The notes under the pieces are model-generated. The model had not been told where the DNA came from and searched no databases. It was given only the letters and a program-made list of their open reading frames with translations. The translations under genes were made by a program, and so were the position numbers. From Flavobacterium sp. LC2016-13 (lineage in GTDB: Bacteria; Bacteroidota; Bacteroidia; Flavobacteriales; Flavobacteriaceae), in contig NZ_WMDQ01000009.1 of NCBI RefSeq assembly GCF_009707955.1, positions 1-64,000 on the forward strand: a stretch of DNA of 64,000 bases, given 5' to 3'. Positions 17,126-26,470 of the stretch are shown piece by piece (positions within the stretch are counted from its first letter, which is position 1; every line of letters starts with the position of its first letter).

Positions 17126-18253
17126 TTATATATCACATATTTTTTTTGCTGCCGACTCTAATGTAAAATCGTCTTTGGCAAAACAAAAACGTATCAATTT
17201 TTGATCTTTATGATCCGAGTAAAAAGTAGAAATAGGAATTGCGGCAACGCCATGATCTGTGATTAATTTTTTGCAAAAAGTCACATCATCATCATTTGAA
17301 ATATTCGCATAAGAAGCCACTTGAAAATAAGTTCCCTCACAAGGTTTTAATTCAAATTGGCTGTTTTTGAGTAGTTTTTGAAAATAATCACGCTTCTCCT
17401 GATAAAATTTCCCAAGTAAATTAACATCAACAACATCCAAATATTCACTAATGGCAACTTGAGAAATACTATTAACGCTGAAAACCAAAAACTGATGTAC
17501 TTTTTTGATTTCTTTCATGAGATATTCCGGTGCAACGGTATAACCAATTTTCCAGCCCGTAATATGAAATGATTTTCCAAAAGAAGAAACCATTATACAA
17601 CGATTCAAAAGAAAATCTTTGGTGTGAGCAGAAATATGTTTTTCTTCAAAAGTGATATATTCATAAACTTCATCAGATAAAACAACAATATGCGGATATT
17701 TAGAAAGTAATTTTTCGAGTTGAAGAAAATCAGCTTGAGTCATTATTTTTCCTGTCGGATTGTGCGGATTATTAATAATAATCATCTTCGTTTTTGAAGA
17801 ACAGGCTTTTTCTATCGTTTCCCAATTTGGCGTATAATCATCATTTAATGCGACTCTCACCGGTTTTGCATTACACAATAAAACCGGAGATTCATAAGAA
17901 TCATAACTCGGATCGAGAATAACAACTTCATCATCTGTTTTTACCAAAGCTAAAATAGAAGTAAAAATTCCCTGTGTTGCGCCGGCAGTAACCAAAAGTT
18001 CTAAATCAGGATTAATAGTTCTGTTGTACGAACTCTGAACCAATTTTGTAATCTGATTCATCAGTGGCGGATAACCTGCCATTGGTGTATATTGATGTAC
18101 ATTTTCTTTGGTCAATTTAGCCAGAATATCTGTCAATCTTTCATCAACAGGAAAATTCGGAAATCCTTGCGAAAGATTTATGGCATTATATTCGGCTGCC
18201 ATTTTAGACATTACCGTAAAAATGCTTGTGGTTATGTTTGGGAGTTTACTCAT
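17126..18253 (-). CDS. PLP-dependent aminotransferase, methionine aminotransferase type
   Basis: Fold-type I aminotransferase, 375 aa. INLSQGFPNFPVD, NNPHNPTGK (161-169) and the PLP lysine K227 in SSFGKSFHITGWK are clear. The closest characterised relatives by pattern are YbdL-type methionine aminotransferases and kynurenine aminotransferases. Exact substrate is not determinable. 74 bases before the SDR gene and 63 after the TonB_C gene. Confidence 0.85.
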   Translation of the reverse strand: MSKLPNITTSIFTVMSKMAAEYNAINLSQGFPNFPVDERLTDILAKLTKENVHQYTPMAGYPPLMNQITKLVQSSYNRTINPDLELLVTAGATQGIFTSILALVKTDDEVVILDPSYDSYESPVLLCNAKPVRVALNDDYTPNWETIEKACSSKTKMIIINNPHNPTGKIMTQADFLQLEKLLSKYPHIVVLSDEVYEYITFEEKHISAHTKDFLLNRCIMVSSFGKSFHITGWKIGYTVAPEYLMKEIKKVHQFLVFSVNSISQVAISEYLDVVDVNLLGKFYQEKRDYFQKLLKNSQFELKPCEGTYFQVASYANISNDDDVTFCKKLITDHGVAAIPISTFYSDHKDQKLIRFCFAKDDFTLESAAKKICDI

Positions 18254-18316
18254 TGTAAAGTTTTATTAGGGAAACTTGTGAGTACAATATAGGGGAAATT
18301 TTATTTTTTTGAACGA

Positions 18317-19123
18317 TTACTTTACGAAATCATTTACAGAAATTGGTACAGAAAAAAGAGTTCTAACTACATTATTGTTCTGTTTTCCGGGAATCCATTT
18401 TGGAGACAATTTTAAAACACGAATAGCTTCGGAACCAGTTTCAAAACCAATGTCTCTTAAAACTTTAATATCACTTAACGAACCGTCTTTTTCTATTATA
18501 AAAGTTAGGTATACTCTTCCTTTTATTTCCGTGTTTTTGGGATTTTTATAATTTTCTTTGATGAATTTATCAAATGCTTCTTTACCACCTGGGAATTCGG
18601 GTTTTACTTCTAAGCCTGCAGTGTTGTAGACTTGGTTTTTTTCTTCAATAACAGGTGTAACTGAACTATTTTGAGTCAGGTTGTATAATTTGGCTGCGTT
18701 TGGTGGTTCAATTCCCGTTACCGTTATAGGAAATGAATATCGCCATCTTACAGGTTTGCCATTTTTCTTTGCAGGACTCCATTTTGGAGATAGTTTTAGA
18801 ACTCTTATTGCTTCTTCTCCAGTGCCATATCCAATATCTCTCAAGACTTTTATATCACTTAATGTTCCATTTGTTTCAACCATGAAAGTCATGTAAATTT
18901 TACCTTTTAAGTTGGAGACGTTAGGCATCTTGTAATTTTTCTTAAGAAAATCATTGTGCAAAGCTTCTGGTCCTCCTGGAAATTCAGGGTTGATATCTAC
19001 GGAAGGAATTTCTTCAGTTTTATTAATTACTGCATCAGGATCTGATTTGATTGTTGGTTCTTTATGTTGTGAAAACATATTTTGAGCAAAACAAATCAAA
19101 ATCAGAATTAGAAACTTTTTCAT
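18317..19123 (-). CDS. secreted protein with two TonB C-terminal domains
   Basis: A 268-aa protein with a signal peptide (MKKFLILILICFAQNMFSQ) and two homologous TonB_C domains, about 43-136 and 172-264. Each begins PEFPGG, contains SDIKVLRDIG and ends near AIRVLKLSPKW. Unlike a real TonB it has no retained membrane anchor and no proline-rich spacer. It is therefore probably a soluble periplasmic protein rather than an ExbBD-coupled transducer. The two copies are very similar, pointing to internal duplication. Confidence 0.8.
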   Translation of the reverse strand: MKKFLILILICFAQNMFSQHKEPTIKSDPDAVINKTEEIPSVDINPEFPGGPEALHNDFLKKNYKMPNVSNLKGKIYMTFMVETNGTLSDIKVLRDIGYGTGEEAIRVLKLSPKWSPAKKNGKPVRWRYSFPITVTGIEPPNAAKLYNLTQNSSVTPVIEEKNQVYNTAGLEVKPEFPGGKEAFDKFIKENYKNPKNTEIKGRVYLTFIIEKDGSLSDIKVLRDIGFETGSEAIRVLKLSPKWIPGKQNNNVVRTLFSVPISVNDFVK

Positions 19124-19144
19124 TACGATGGTCTTAAAGTTAGT

Positions 19145-19858
19145 TTACATTTTATGAATAATAAAAATCGTTGGTCGATTATGTAAATCCACTTTTAATT
19201 TTTTCCAGTCTGAAATGCGCATTGTTTTTATGAATTCTGTTGGCAACGTAATATCAGTCGCAATACATAAATGCGTCGAAGGATTTACAATCTGCAAAAT
19301 ATCTTCGACTAATTTATTATTTCTATAAGGCGTTTCTATAAAAATTTGAGATTGATTTTTATCCTTAGATAATTTTTCAAAATGTTTTAAAGCCGATTTT
19401 TTCTCGTCTTTATCAATTGGCAAATATCCATTGAAAGTGAAACTTTGTCCGTTCATTCCGGAAGCCATCATAGCCAATAAAATAGAAGAAGGACCAACAA
19501 GAGGCACAACCTGAATTCCTTTTTCGTGTGCCAGTTTTACAATTACCGCACCAGGATCAGCAACTCCGGGACAACCGGCTTCACTCATTAAACCAACATT
19601 TTTTCCTTCTAATAATGGTTTAATGAAGTCTAAATGCTCGCTTGGTTCTGTTCTTTTATTAAGCGTAAAAAGAATTAGTTCTGATTGTTTTTTCTCCGGA
19701 GAAACCGCTTTAATTGATTTTCTTGCCGTTTTTTCATTTTCAACAATATAATGATCTATAAAATCAATGCTTCTTTTTACTGTTTGTGGCAAAACATCCA
19801 TCGGATCGCTTTCGCCCATTGTAGTTGGAATTAAATATAGTTTTCCTAAAAGTTTCAT
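19145..19858 (-). CDS. SAM-dependent methyltransferase, RsmI-like
   Basis: Tetrapyrrole-methylase-fold enzyme of the RsmI group, which methylates the ribose of C1402 in 16S rRNA. LYLIPTTMG replaces the usual LYLVATPIG opening. GLMSEAGCPGVADPGA, VPLVGPSSILLAMMASG and QIFIETPYRN are diagnostic. At 237 aa it lacks the C-terminal extension of E. coli RsmI, as many Bacteroidota paralogues do, so rRNA methylation is plausible rather than certain. Confidence 0.82.
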   Translation of the reverse strand: MKLLGKLYLIPTTMGESDPMDVLPQTVKRSIDFIDHYIVENEKTARKSIKAVSPEKKQSELILFTLNKRTEPSEHLDFIKPLLEGKNVGLMSEAGCPGVADPGAVIVKLAHEKGIQVVPLVGPSSILLAMMASGMNGQSFTFNGYLPIDKDEKKSALKHFEKLSKDKNQSQIFIETPYRNNKLVEDILQIVNPSTHLCIATDITLPTEFIKTMRISDWKKLKVDLHNRPTIFIIHKM

Positions 19859-19926
19859 TTGATTTATTTTATAGATTGTAAAAACAAAAAAATTTCACTT
19901 ATTGGTAATAAATGAAAAAGAGTTGA

Positions 19927-20394
19927 TTATGAATGTTTTTCGATAAGTTTTTTTGCGATAATGTCTGTTACTTCATTCAACAGCTGATATACATTGTCGA
20001 ATCCGTTAGAGACACCAAAATAAGGATCAGGCACATCTACATTTTCATTCGGAAATAATTCGTTTAAAATAAGATTTACCTTGTTTTTGTGTTCAGGTGT
20101 TTTGGCAAGATGAATTACATCGCGGTAATTTGAGTTATCCATAACATAGATATAATCAAATTCGTCAAAATCTGAAGTTTGAAATTGTCTTCCTTTTTGA
20201 CCGTCAATAGATAAACCATTTTTTTGGGCAACGGCAATAGAACGTTTGTCGGGAGAGTGGCCTACATGCCAGGATCCGGTTCCGGCTGAATCAACTATAA
20301 AATGGTCTTTTGGTAATTTTGATGCCAGAATTCCTTCAGCTAAAGGGGATCTGCAAATATTTCCCAAACAAACCATTAAAATTTTTATTGGCAT
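19927..20394 (-). CDS. low-molecular-weight protein-tyrosine phosphatase
   Basis: Cytoplasmic LMW-PTP, 155 aa. The P-loop VCLGNICRS gives nucleophile C9 and R15, and the general acid D123 is in VDVPDPYFG. No BY-kinase or capsule gene is near. It starts 9 bases after the dnaA stop and so is probably co-transcribed with dnaA. Confidence 0.93.
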   Translation of the reverse strand: MPIKILMVCLGNICRSPLAEGILASKLPKDHFIVDSAGTGSWHVGHSPDKRSIAVAQKNGLSIDGQKGRQFQTSDFDEFDYIYVMDNSNYRDVIHLAKTPEHKNKVNLILNELFPNENVDVPDPYFGVSNGFDNVYQLLNEVTDIIAKKLIEKHS

Positions 20395-20403
20395 GACTCG
20401 CGT

Positions 20404-21831
20404 TTATAGCGTTAGTTTTTTGTTAATGTCTTCGACAAATTTCTTGAATTGTTTGTCTGTAGAAACTAAATTGTCAACTGTTTTACAAGCGTGTAATACG
20501 GTAGCATGATCGCGATCTCCAATTTGTGAACCAATATTTGCTAAAGAAGCTTTAGTAAATTTCTTTGCAAAAAACATGGCCAATTGTCTCGCCTGAACCA
20601 CGTGTCTTTTTCTGGTTTTAGATTGAAGGGTTTCAATATCCAACTGAAAATAATCAGACACAATTTTTTGAATATAATCGATAGAGATTTCTCTCTTAAC
20701 GTTTTTAACAAATTTCTCTACAACACTTTTCGCTAACTCGATTGTAACTTCTTTTTTGTTAAAAGAAGATTGTGCAATTAATGAAATAATAGCACCTTCA
20801 AGCTCGCGGACATTTGTTTTAATGTTACGTGCCACATATTCAATAATATCTTCCGGCATTTCAACACCATCACGATAAAGAATGTTTTTTAAGATAGAGA
20901 TACGGGTTTCGTAATCAGGCTGATGTAATTCAGCAGATAATCCCCATTTAAAACGAGACAACAAACGTTGCTCGATATCCTGCATATCAACAGGCGCTTT
21001 GTCCGAAGTTAAAATTACTTGTTTTCCGTTTTGGTGCAAATAATTAAAAATATGGAAGAATACGTCCTGAGTTCCTGATTTTCCGGATAAAAACTGAACA
21101 TCATCAATAATCAAAACGTCGATTAATTGATAAAAGTGAATGAAATCATTACGATTATTCTTTTTTACCGAATCGATATATTGTTGTGTGAAAATCTCGG
21201 CAGAAATATATAAAACCGTTTTTTCAGGATATTTATCCTTTACTTCAACACCAATTGCATGTGCTAAGTGTGTTTTTCCTAAACCAACTCCACCAAAAAT
21301 TAATAATGGGTTAAATGAAGTTCCTCCAGGTTTATTGGCAACAGCCATACCTGCAGAACGGGCTAAACGGTTAGAATCTCCTTCAAGAAAATTATCAAAA
21401 CTGTAGTTCGCATTTAATTGCGACTCAATTTTTAAATTTCTAATTCCGGGAATTACAAACGGATTTTTAAGTTCTGGATTTAAGTTTTTAAACGGAGCGT
21501 CAACCTCTTGCGGTTTCATTGGTACTCTATTGGCACTTGGCAACTGTTCGGTAAACGGTTGTTTATTACCATAAGTGTTCTCCATTTTAATTTTATAGAG
21601 TAACTTTGCGTTTTTTCCCAGTTCTTTGGTAAGCGCAACTTTCAATAATTTAACGTAATGTTCTTCTAGCCATTCGTAGAAAAATTTACTTGGAACTTGA
21701 ATATATAACGCGTTGTCGGTTAGCTCAACTGATTTGATTGGTTCAAACCAAGTTTTGTAGGCTTGATCTTGAATATTGTCTTTTATAAAGGACAAACAGT
21801 TTTCCCATACCGATTGAGCAGTTTTAGTCAT
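20404..21831 (-). CDS. dnaA: chromosomal replication initiator DnaA
   Basis: AAA+ initiator that binds DnaA boxes and opens oriC. The N-terminal domain I (WENCLSFIKDNIQDQAYKTW), Walker A GGVGLGKTH, Walker B VLIIDDVQFLSG and the C-terminal domain IV signature RDHATVLHACKTV are intact. 475 aa is normal. First gene of a minus-strand run continuing to the SDR gene. The 187-bp gap upstream is AT-rich, but I find no clear TTATCCACA box there. Confidence 0.98.
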   Translation of the reverse strand: MTKTAQSVWENCLSFIKDNIQDQAYKTWFEPIKSVELTDNALYIQVPSKFFYEWLEEHYVKLLKVALTKELGKNAKLLYKIKMENTYGNKQPFTEQLPSANRVPMKPQEVDAPFKNLNPELKNPFVIPGIRNLKIESQLNANYSFDNFLEGDSNRLARSAGMAVANKPGGTSFNPLLIFGGVGLGKTHLAHAIGVEVKDKYPEKTVLYISAEIFTQQYIDSVKKNNRNDFIHFYQLIDVLIIDDVQFLSGKSGTQDVFFHIFNYLHQNGKQVILTSDKAPVDMQDIEQRLLSRFKWGLSAELHQPDYETRISILKNILYRDGVEMPEDIIEYVARNIKTNVRELEGAIISLIAQSSFNKKEVTIELAKSVVEKFVKNVKREISIDYIQKIVSDYFQLDIETLQSKTRKRHVVQARQLAMFFAKKFTKASLANIGSQIGDRDHATVLHACKTVDNLVSTDKQFKKFVEDINKKLTL

Positions 21832-22018
21832 AGATTCAAATAAATTTTTTTATTATTGATAAAGATTCTCCTAATAAAAAGGGAGCAATTTTATTCCGTA
21901 TTTCGGGATAACAAATATGTGAACAAATTTCTGTAAAAAAAAATATTTTGCCTTCTAATTTTATAAAAAAATGTTGTAAGGAAACTTTTAAGAGTTAATT
22001 TTTTTTAATCAATAAATA
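21832..22018. other. AT-rich dnaA upstream region
   Basis: Divergent gap between dnaA and a thioesterase gene, very A/T-rich, including a run of nine As. No consensus DnaA box is visible, only weak partial matches such as GGGATAACA. It may hold promoters for both genes. An origin role is not supported by what I can see. Confidence 0.4.
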
Positions 22019-22423
22019 ATGAAAAATCATCAAACGCAAGTGCGTGTTCGTTACTCGGAAACTGACCAAATGGGAGTTGTTTATCACGGAAATTACATCC
22101 CTTATTTTGAGATAGGACGCGTGGAATGGCTTAGAAATAAAGGGGTTTCCTATAAAAGTATGGAAGAAAGCGGAATTGGACTACCAATTGTTTCCATGCA
22201 AATTAATTATAAAAAATCTGCGCGTTATGATGAGCTTTTAACGATTCATACTACTTTCAAAAGTCAATCCTCAGTCAAGATCGAATTTGATTGCGCGATC
22301 TTTAACGAAGCGAATGAGTTATTAACAACTGCGGTGTTTATTTTAGTATTTATTTCGTTAAAAACGGGTCGCCCAACTGCCCCTCCGGATTATATTTTAG
22401 AATTATTTAAAACGCTTGTATAA
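22019..22423 (+). CDS. acyl-CoA thioesterase, YbgC/4HBT family
   Basis: Hot-dog-fold thioesterase, 134 aa. VRYSETDQMGVVYHGNYIPY followed by FEIGRVEWLR is the YbgC signature, with the catalytic Asp in ETDQMG. Probable substrates are acyl-CoA or acyl-ACP. Divergent from dnaA. Convergent with the IMPACT-family gene 31 bases downstream. Confidence 0.92.
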   Translation: MKNHQTQVRVRYSETDQMGVVYHGNYIPYFEIGRVEWLRNKGVSYKSMEESGIGLPIVSMQINYKKSARYDELLTIHTTFKSQSSVKIEFDCAIFNEANELLTTAVFILVFISLKTGRPTAPPDYILELFKTLV

Positions 22424-22454
22424 TTGTTAAAACGAACCAATTTTTGATGTTAAA

Positions 22455-23087
22455 TTATATAATTTTAATATCAATTTCAAACATTAAATCAAAAATGTCG
22501 AATATCATTTCGGCATTTTTTTTTCGTGTTTTAGTAACTATTTTTCCAATTGGCAATCCCGATTCTTCATCAATTTCCATTTCCTGAGAAACAATATCGA
22601 GTTTTTTCTCTTTAATTACCCGCATCACTTTATTCATGTTTTTATAATCAAAAGAGATTAAAAAATGAACGTCAATGGTTTTTTCGATAATCTCACAAAC
22701 TTCCAATGTCATTTGTGCAGTCGTTTTATAAGCAGCGATTAATCCGCCTACCCCCAATTTAACTCCGCCAAAAATACGAACGACCACTACAAGAACGTTA
22801 GTTAATCCAAAAGATTGTATCTGACCATAAATTGGTGCGCCTGCCGTATTGCTTGGTTCACCATCGTCATTCGCGCGATAAGATATTTTTGGTGCAGTGC
22901 CTAATTGATAAGCATAGCAATAATGTACAGCATGCGGATGTTGCTTTTTTAAATTTTCGATGATAGGTTTTACCGCATCTTCATTTTCTATAGGAAAAGC
23001 GTAGCCAAAGAATTTACTTCCTTTTTCCTTAAAAAGTATTTCTTCAGATTCAAGTGCAATGGTTTGATAAGTATCGTTGTATTCCAA
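22455..23087 (-). CDS. IMPACT/YigZ family protein
   Basis: A 210-aa member of the UPF0029 (IMPACT) family. The conserved block includes KKQHPHAVHYCYAYQLG, SYRANDDGEPSNTAGAPIYG and VRIFGGVKLGVGGLIAAYKT, and a C-terminal DUF1949-like ferredoxin domain follows. Family members interact with translation factors or ribosomes; molecular activity here is unknown. A palindromic repeat separates it from the HAD gene upstream. Confidence 0.92.
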   Translation of the reverse strand: MEYNDTYQTIALESEEILFKEKGSKFFGYAFPIENEDAVKPIIENLKKQHPHAVHYCYAYQLGTAPKISYRANDDGEPSNTAGAPIYGQIQSFGLTNVLVVVVRIFGGVKLGVGGLIAAYKTTAQMTLEVCEIIEKTIDVHFLISFDYKNMNKVMRVIKEKKLDIVSQEMEIDEESGLPIGKIVTKTRKKNAEMIFDIFDLMFEIDIKII

Positions 23088-23122
23088 AAGTAAAATTCTA
23101 GATTAAATTTGTGGGTAAACTT

Positions 23123-23206
23123 TTTCTCTCGCAGATTTTGCAGATAAAGCAGATTTGTTTTTATAGAGAATTTAAAAATATCTGCATAATCTGCGAGAAA
23201 GAAAAA
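23123..23206. repeat. CGCAGATT palindromic repeat, copy 1
   Basis: Arms TTTCTCTCGCAGATT..GCAGATA and TATCTGCATAATCTGCGAGA face each other around a ~35-base AT-rich centre. The same GCAGATT/AATCTGC theme recurs at 29546-29647 and 56801-57110. Confidence 0.85.
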
Positions 23207-23214
23207 AAAATAAG

Positions 23215-23817
23215 CTATAGTATTTTTTTCTCAAATAAATCGACAACATCTTCCTGGCCAACTTGTAAATTCCAAACATGAAAACCTAAAGAGGCAGCAG
23301 AATCCGTGTTTTCTTTTTTGTCATCAATAAACAAAGTGCGTTTTGGAGACAACTCATGTTTTTTGATTAAATACTGAAAAACTTCGGCATTTGGTTTTCG
23401 CATTCCAATTTCGAACGAAAAATAAACTTTCTCAAAACATTGATAAAAATCGCTGTAAAACGAAACTCCGCTTTTGTTTTCGAAGGTTTCAATATGAATA
23501 GAATCTGTATTACTCAATAAAAATAATCGGTACTTTTTTGAAAGCATTTGCAGGAACTCTAATCTATATAAAGGAAAGTCAGCCAAAATAGCATTCCAGG
23601 CTTCAAGAATTTCTTCTATAGAAGCGTTTGGAATTTCTTTTTGAAAACCTGCCAGAAAATCATCATGCGAAATATCTCCTGTTTCAAACAAAAGATTTAA
23701 ACGATCAAGTTCTGAAGTCCATTCTGTCAGTCCCAATTTCTGGAATCCTGAAATCGTAGCTTGTTTATCTAAATTGATAAAAATATCTCCAAAGTCAAAA
23801 ATTATAGTATCAATCAT
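23215..23817 (-). CDS. HAD family phosphatase-like hydrolase
   Basis: HAD-superfamily subfamily IA protein (YihX-like), about 200 aa from the ATG at 23817; the frame has another ATG at 23829. Motif I is FDFGDIFINLD, motif II is the Ser/Thr in FLLSNTDS, and motif IV is LFIDDKKENTDSA. Substrate unknown. Its start overlaps the 3' end of ribD by 8 bases, so the two are translationally linked. It could act on a flavin-pathway phosphate ester (RibD products need a dephosphorylation step), but that is only positional inference. Confidence 0.82.
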   Translation of the reverse strand: MIDTIIFDFGDIFINLDKQATISGFQKLGLTEWTSELDRLNLLFETGDISHDDFLAGFQKEIPNASIEEILEAWNAILADFPLYRLEFLQMLSKKYRLFLLSNTDSIHIETFENKSGVSFYSDFYQCFEKVYFSFEIGMRKPNAEVFQYLIKKHELSPKRTLFIDDKKENTDSAASLGFHVWNLQVGQEDVVDLFEKKIL

Positions 23818-24859
23818 GATTTCTAACATTTATTAATTCGTCATTTTGAATAAAGATTTTCGTTGCATTTTTCTTTGGCAGAACTGGTGCTTTGGTTCCA
23901 TTTTCGAAAGTAGGTTTTCCGATAAAAATGCGGGCTTCATCCCAAATATTTTGGTCTATAAAAGATTGTAAAGTCTGTAAACCGCCTTCTATAATAATAG
24001 ACTGAATTTGATTTTGATGCAAAACTGCCAAGATCTGTGGTATTATGTTTCGATTAAAATCAATTACTTCAAAGGTAGTGTTTTCTGCTGGAAAACTAAT
24101 TTCAGATTTTGTAAATACTAGCGTTTTTACACTGTCATCAAAAACAAAACTATCTTTTAAGATTCGGTTATTTTGATCAATTACAACTCTAACCGGATTA
24201 TTTCCTGACCAATCCCGAACGTTAAGTTTTGGATTATCATCAATAACAGTTTGCGTACCAACCAAAATTGCCTGTTCTTCACTTCGCCATTTATGAACCA
24301 ATTGTCTCGAATAAGTATTGGTAATCCAAACAGGTTTTCTATCCTGATTTATATCTTTCTCCGGCGCCAAAAAACCATCCTGACTTTCGGCCCATTTTAA
24401 TATAATATAAGGTCTCTTTTTTTGATGAAAAGTAAAAAAACGTTTATTGAGTTCGTTACATTCATTTTCTAAAACACCAACAGTAACATTTGCTCCGGCG
24501 GCGATTAATTTTTTGATGCCATTTCCGGCTACTTTTTCGTTAGGATCTACAGTTCCAACAACGACATTCGGAATTTCGTTTGCAATAATCAAATCGCAAC
24601 ACGGAGGCGTTTTCCCAAAATGACTGCAAGGTTCTAAACTCACATAAATAGTAGCTTTTTTTAATAACGATTTGTCCTTTACAGATCGAATCGCATTTAC
24701 TTCTGCATGTGGCTCTCCGGCTTTTTTGTGCCAGCCTTCGCCGATAATTTTGTCTTCATAAACGATTACACTTCCCACCATTGGATTCGGATATGTAGTT
24801 CCAAAACCATTTTGGGCCAATTCAATGCAGCGTCTTATATATGTATCATGTTTATTCAC
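23810..24859 (-). CDS. ribD: riboflavin biosynthesis deaminase/reductase
   Basis: Bifunctional enzyme of riboflavin synthesis. The deaminase zinc site is visible (H51 and E53 in GEPHAEVNAI, C78 and C87 in EPCSHFGKTPPCC) and a C-terminal reductase domain follows (ILKWAESQDGFLAP, SIIIEGGLQTLQSF). I place the start at GTG 24859 (VNKHDTYIRRC): the longer frame to 24925 only adds residues encoded by dispersed-repeat-like DNA, and no in-frame ATG lies between. About 349 aa, normal for RibD. Confidence 0.93.
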   Translation of the reverse strand: MNKHDTYIRRCIELAQNGFGTTYPNPMVGSVIVYEDKIIGEGWHKKAGEPHAEVNAIRSVKDKSLLKKATIYVSLEPCSHFGKTPPCCDLIIANEIPNVVVGTVDPNEKVAGNGIKKLIAAGANVTVGVLENECNELNKRFFTFHQKKRPYIILKWAESQDGFLAPEKDINQDRKPVWITNTYSRQLVHKWRSEEQAILVGTQTVIDDNPKLNVRDWSGNNPVRVVIDQNNRILKDSFVFDDSVKTLVFTKSEISFPAENTTFEVIDFNRNIIPQILAVLHQNQIQSIIIEGGLQTLQSFIDQNIWDEARIFIGKPTFENGTKAPVLPKKNATKIFIQNDELINVRNHD

Positions 24860-24955
24860 ATTACAAAAGTAGTTATTTTTTGAGATTAGTCCCGACAGCT
24901 TTGGGATAGTTCTGAAACAATCCAATTAGTTATCACACAATCGGAAAAGTATTTT

Positions 24956-24963
24956 TACTTTTG
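24956..24963 (+). promoter_or_regulatory. -7 promoter element
   Basis: TACTTTTG matches TAnnTTTG, 28 bases before the acetyltransferase ATG at 24992. Confidence 0.55.
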
Positions 24964-24991
24964 TGATTATATTTAGAATATTTAGCGAAAT

Positions 24992-25477
24992 ATGGAAAAT
25001 TGGATTATCAGAAGAATAAAAAAAGAAGACAATCAGGCGGTTGCGAAATTAATACGATCGGTTTTTGATGAAATGGAAATTCCGAAAGTAGGCACGGCTT
25101 ATGCAGATCCGTATTTAGATTTAATGTTTGAAGAATACAACAAACCCAAATCAGTTTATTTTGTGGTTGAAAATGAAGGTAAAATTGTAGGTTCTGCCGG
25201 AATTGCACCTTTAGAAAATGGAGATCCGGCGATTTGCGAATTGCAAAAAATGTATTTTTTACCTGAAACCCGCGGTTTAGGAATTGGTTCTGAAATGATG
25301 AAAAAATGTCTTGATGAAGCAAGGAATTTTGGTTTTGAAAAATGCTATATCGAAACTATGCCATTTATGCACGCAGCTCAAAAATTATATGTAAAATCAG
25401 GTTTCGAATATTTAGATGCTCCAATGGGTTGTACCGGGCATAGTTCTTGCCCTGTCTGGATGTTGAAAAATTTATAA
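24992..25477 (+). CDS. GNAT family N-acetyltransferase
   Basis: A 161-aa acetyltransferase. IRRIKKEDNQAVAKLIRSVF opens the fold, ELQKMYFLPETRGLGIGSEM is the acetyl-CoA-binding strand and pyrophosphate loop, and AAQKLYVKSGFEYL is the conserved end. The C-terminal GCTGHSSCPVWM is typical of a Bacteroidota subgroup. Substrate unknown. It has its own promoter and is followed by prmC after 88 bases. Confidence 0.88.
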   Translation: MENWIIRRIKKEDNQAVAKLIRSVFDEMEIPKVGTAYADPYLDLMFEEYNKPKSVYFVVENEGKIVGSAGIAPLENGDPAICELQKMYFLPETRGLGIGSEMMKKCLDEARNFGFEKCYIETMPFMHAAQKLYVKSGFEYLDAPMGCTGHSSCPVWMLKNL

Positions 25478-25565
25478 AAACAAAATGTAACAAATTTTGT
25501 TTTGAAATACTTATTTATAGTTGAATAGAATTGATCTTAGCTAAAAATTAATACTCAAATTCCAA

Positions 25566-26432
25566 ATGAAAATCAAACAATATCGCACTCAATTTATACA
25601 GGAATTGTCTCCTTTTTACGATGCGTATGAAGCGGAGAGTTTTTTCTATTTAATTTTAGAAGACAAGCATAAATTGCGACAAATTGATCTTGCTTTGAAT
25701 CATGAATTAACATTTGAGGAAGCTGATTTTGTGTATTGGGATTCAATCCTCGAACAATTAAAAAAAGAAGTGCCAATTCAATATTTATTAGGAAAAACAA
25801 ACTTCTATGGTTTGTATTTTGAAGTCAATGATAATGTTTTGATTCCGAGACCGGAAACGGAAGAATTAGTAGAATGGATTATCAATGAAAATAAAAACGT
25901 AGATAAATCTAAAAAGATAAAAATTCTTGATATAGGAACCGGAAGTGGTTGTATTGCAATTACGTTGGCAAAAAATCTTCCAAATGCAGAAGTTTATGCT
26001 ATTGATGTTTCTAAAAAAGCCCTGGAAACGGCCAAAAGAAATGCCATTAACAATGATGTTGATGTTACTTTTATATTTCAGGATATTTTAGTTACGGATG
26101 AACTGAAATGCCAATTTGATGTTATAGTATCGAATCCGCCTTATGTTCGAAATCTTGAAAAAGAAGAAATAAAGAAAAATGTTCTCGACTACGAACCACA
26201 TTTAGCACTTTTTGTAGACGATAATGATGCGCTGGTTTTTTATAGAAAAATTGCTTCCCTGGCTCATAACAATCTTTTAGAAAATGGACAATTATATTTT
26301 GAAATTAATCAGTATTTAGGAAAAGAAATGATCGATTTACTTGGGAAAATGGATTTTATAAATATCGATCTTCGCAAAGATATTTACGATAACGATCGCA
26401 TGATTTCCTGCAAGGTTTCTAAAACTTTATAG
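25566..26432 (+). CDS. prmC: peptide chain release factor N5-glutamine methyltransferase
   Basis: Methylates the GGQ glutamine of release factors RF1 and RF2. SAM-binding LDIGTGSG (121-128) and catalytic NPPY (190-193) are intact; VPIQYLLGKTNFYGLYF and LIPRPETEELVEW are diagnostic for PrmC. 288 aa is normal. Followed by a weak hairpin and a structured dispersed repeat. Confidence 0.94.
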   Translation: MKIKQYRTQFIQELSPFYDAYEAESFFYLILEDKHKLRQIDLALNHELTFEEADFVYWDSILEQLKKEVPIQYLLGKTNFYGLYFEVNDNVLIPRPETEELVEWIINENKNVDKSKKIKILDIGTGSGCIAITLAKNLPNAEVYAIDVSKKALETAKRNAINNDVDVTFIFQDILVTDELKCQFDVIVSNPPYVRNLEKEEIKKNVLDYEPHLALFVDDNDALVFYRKIASLAHNNLLENGQLYFEINQYLGKEMIDLLGKMDFINIDLRKDIYDNDRMISCKVSKTL

Positions 26433-26440
26433 GTTTTATT

Positions 26441-26466
26441 AGTTTCTTGAAAAAATGAAACTTTTA
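26441..26466 (+). terminator. possible weak terminator after prmC
   Basis: Short stem AGTTTC / GAAACT with a brief T run, 9 bases after the prmC stop. Confidence 0.4.
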
Positions 26467-26470
26467 AACT

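Noticed and set aside
21832..22018. oriC next to dnaA
   Set aside because: AT-rich but without recognisable DnaA boxes. GC skew could not be computed here, so an origin is not claimed.
24860..24925. N-terminal extension of RibD
   Set aside because: Encoded by dispersed-repeat-like DNA and not typical of RibD; the GTG at 24859 gives a normal N-terminus.
24860..24991. FMN riboswitch upstream of ribD
   Set aside because: The gap is short and shared with a divergent promoter, and lacks the conserved FMN-aptamer strings.
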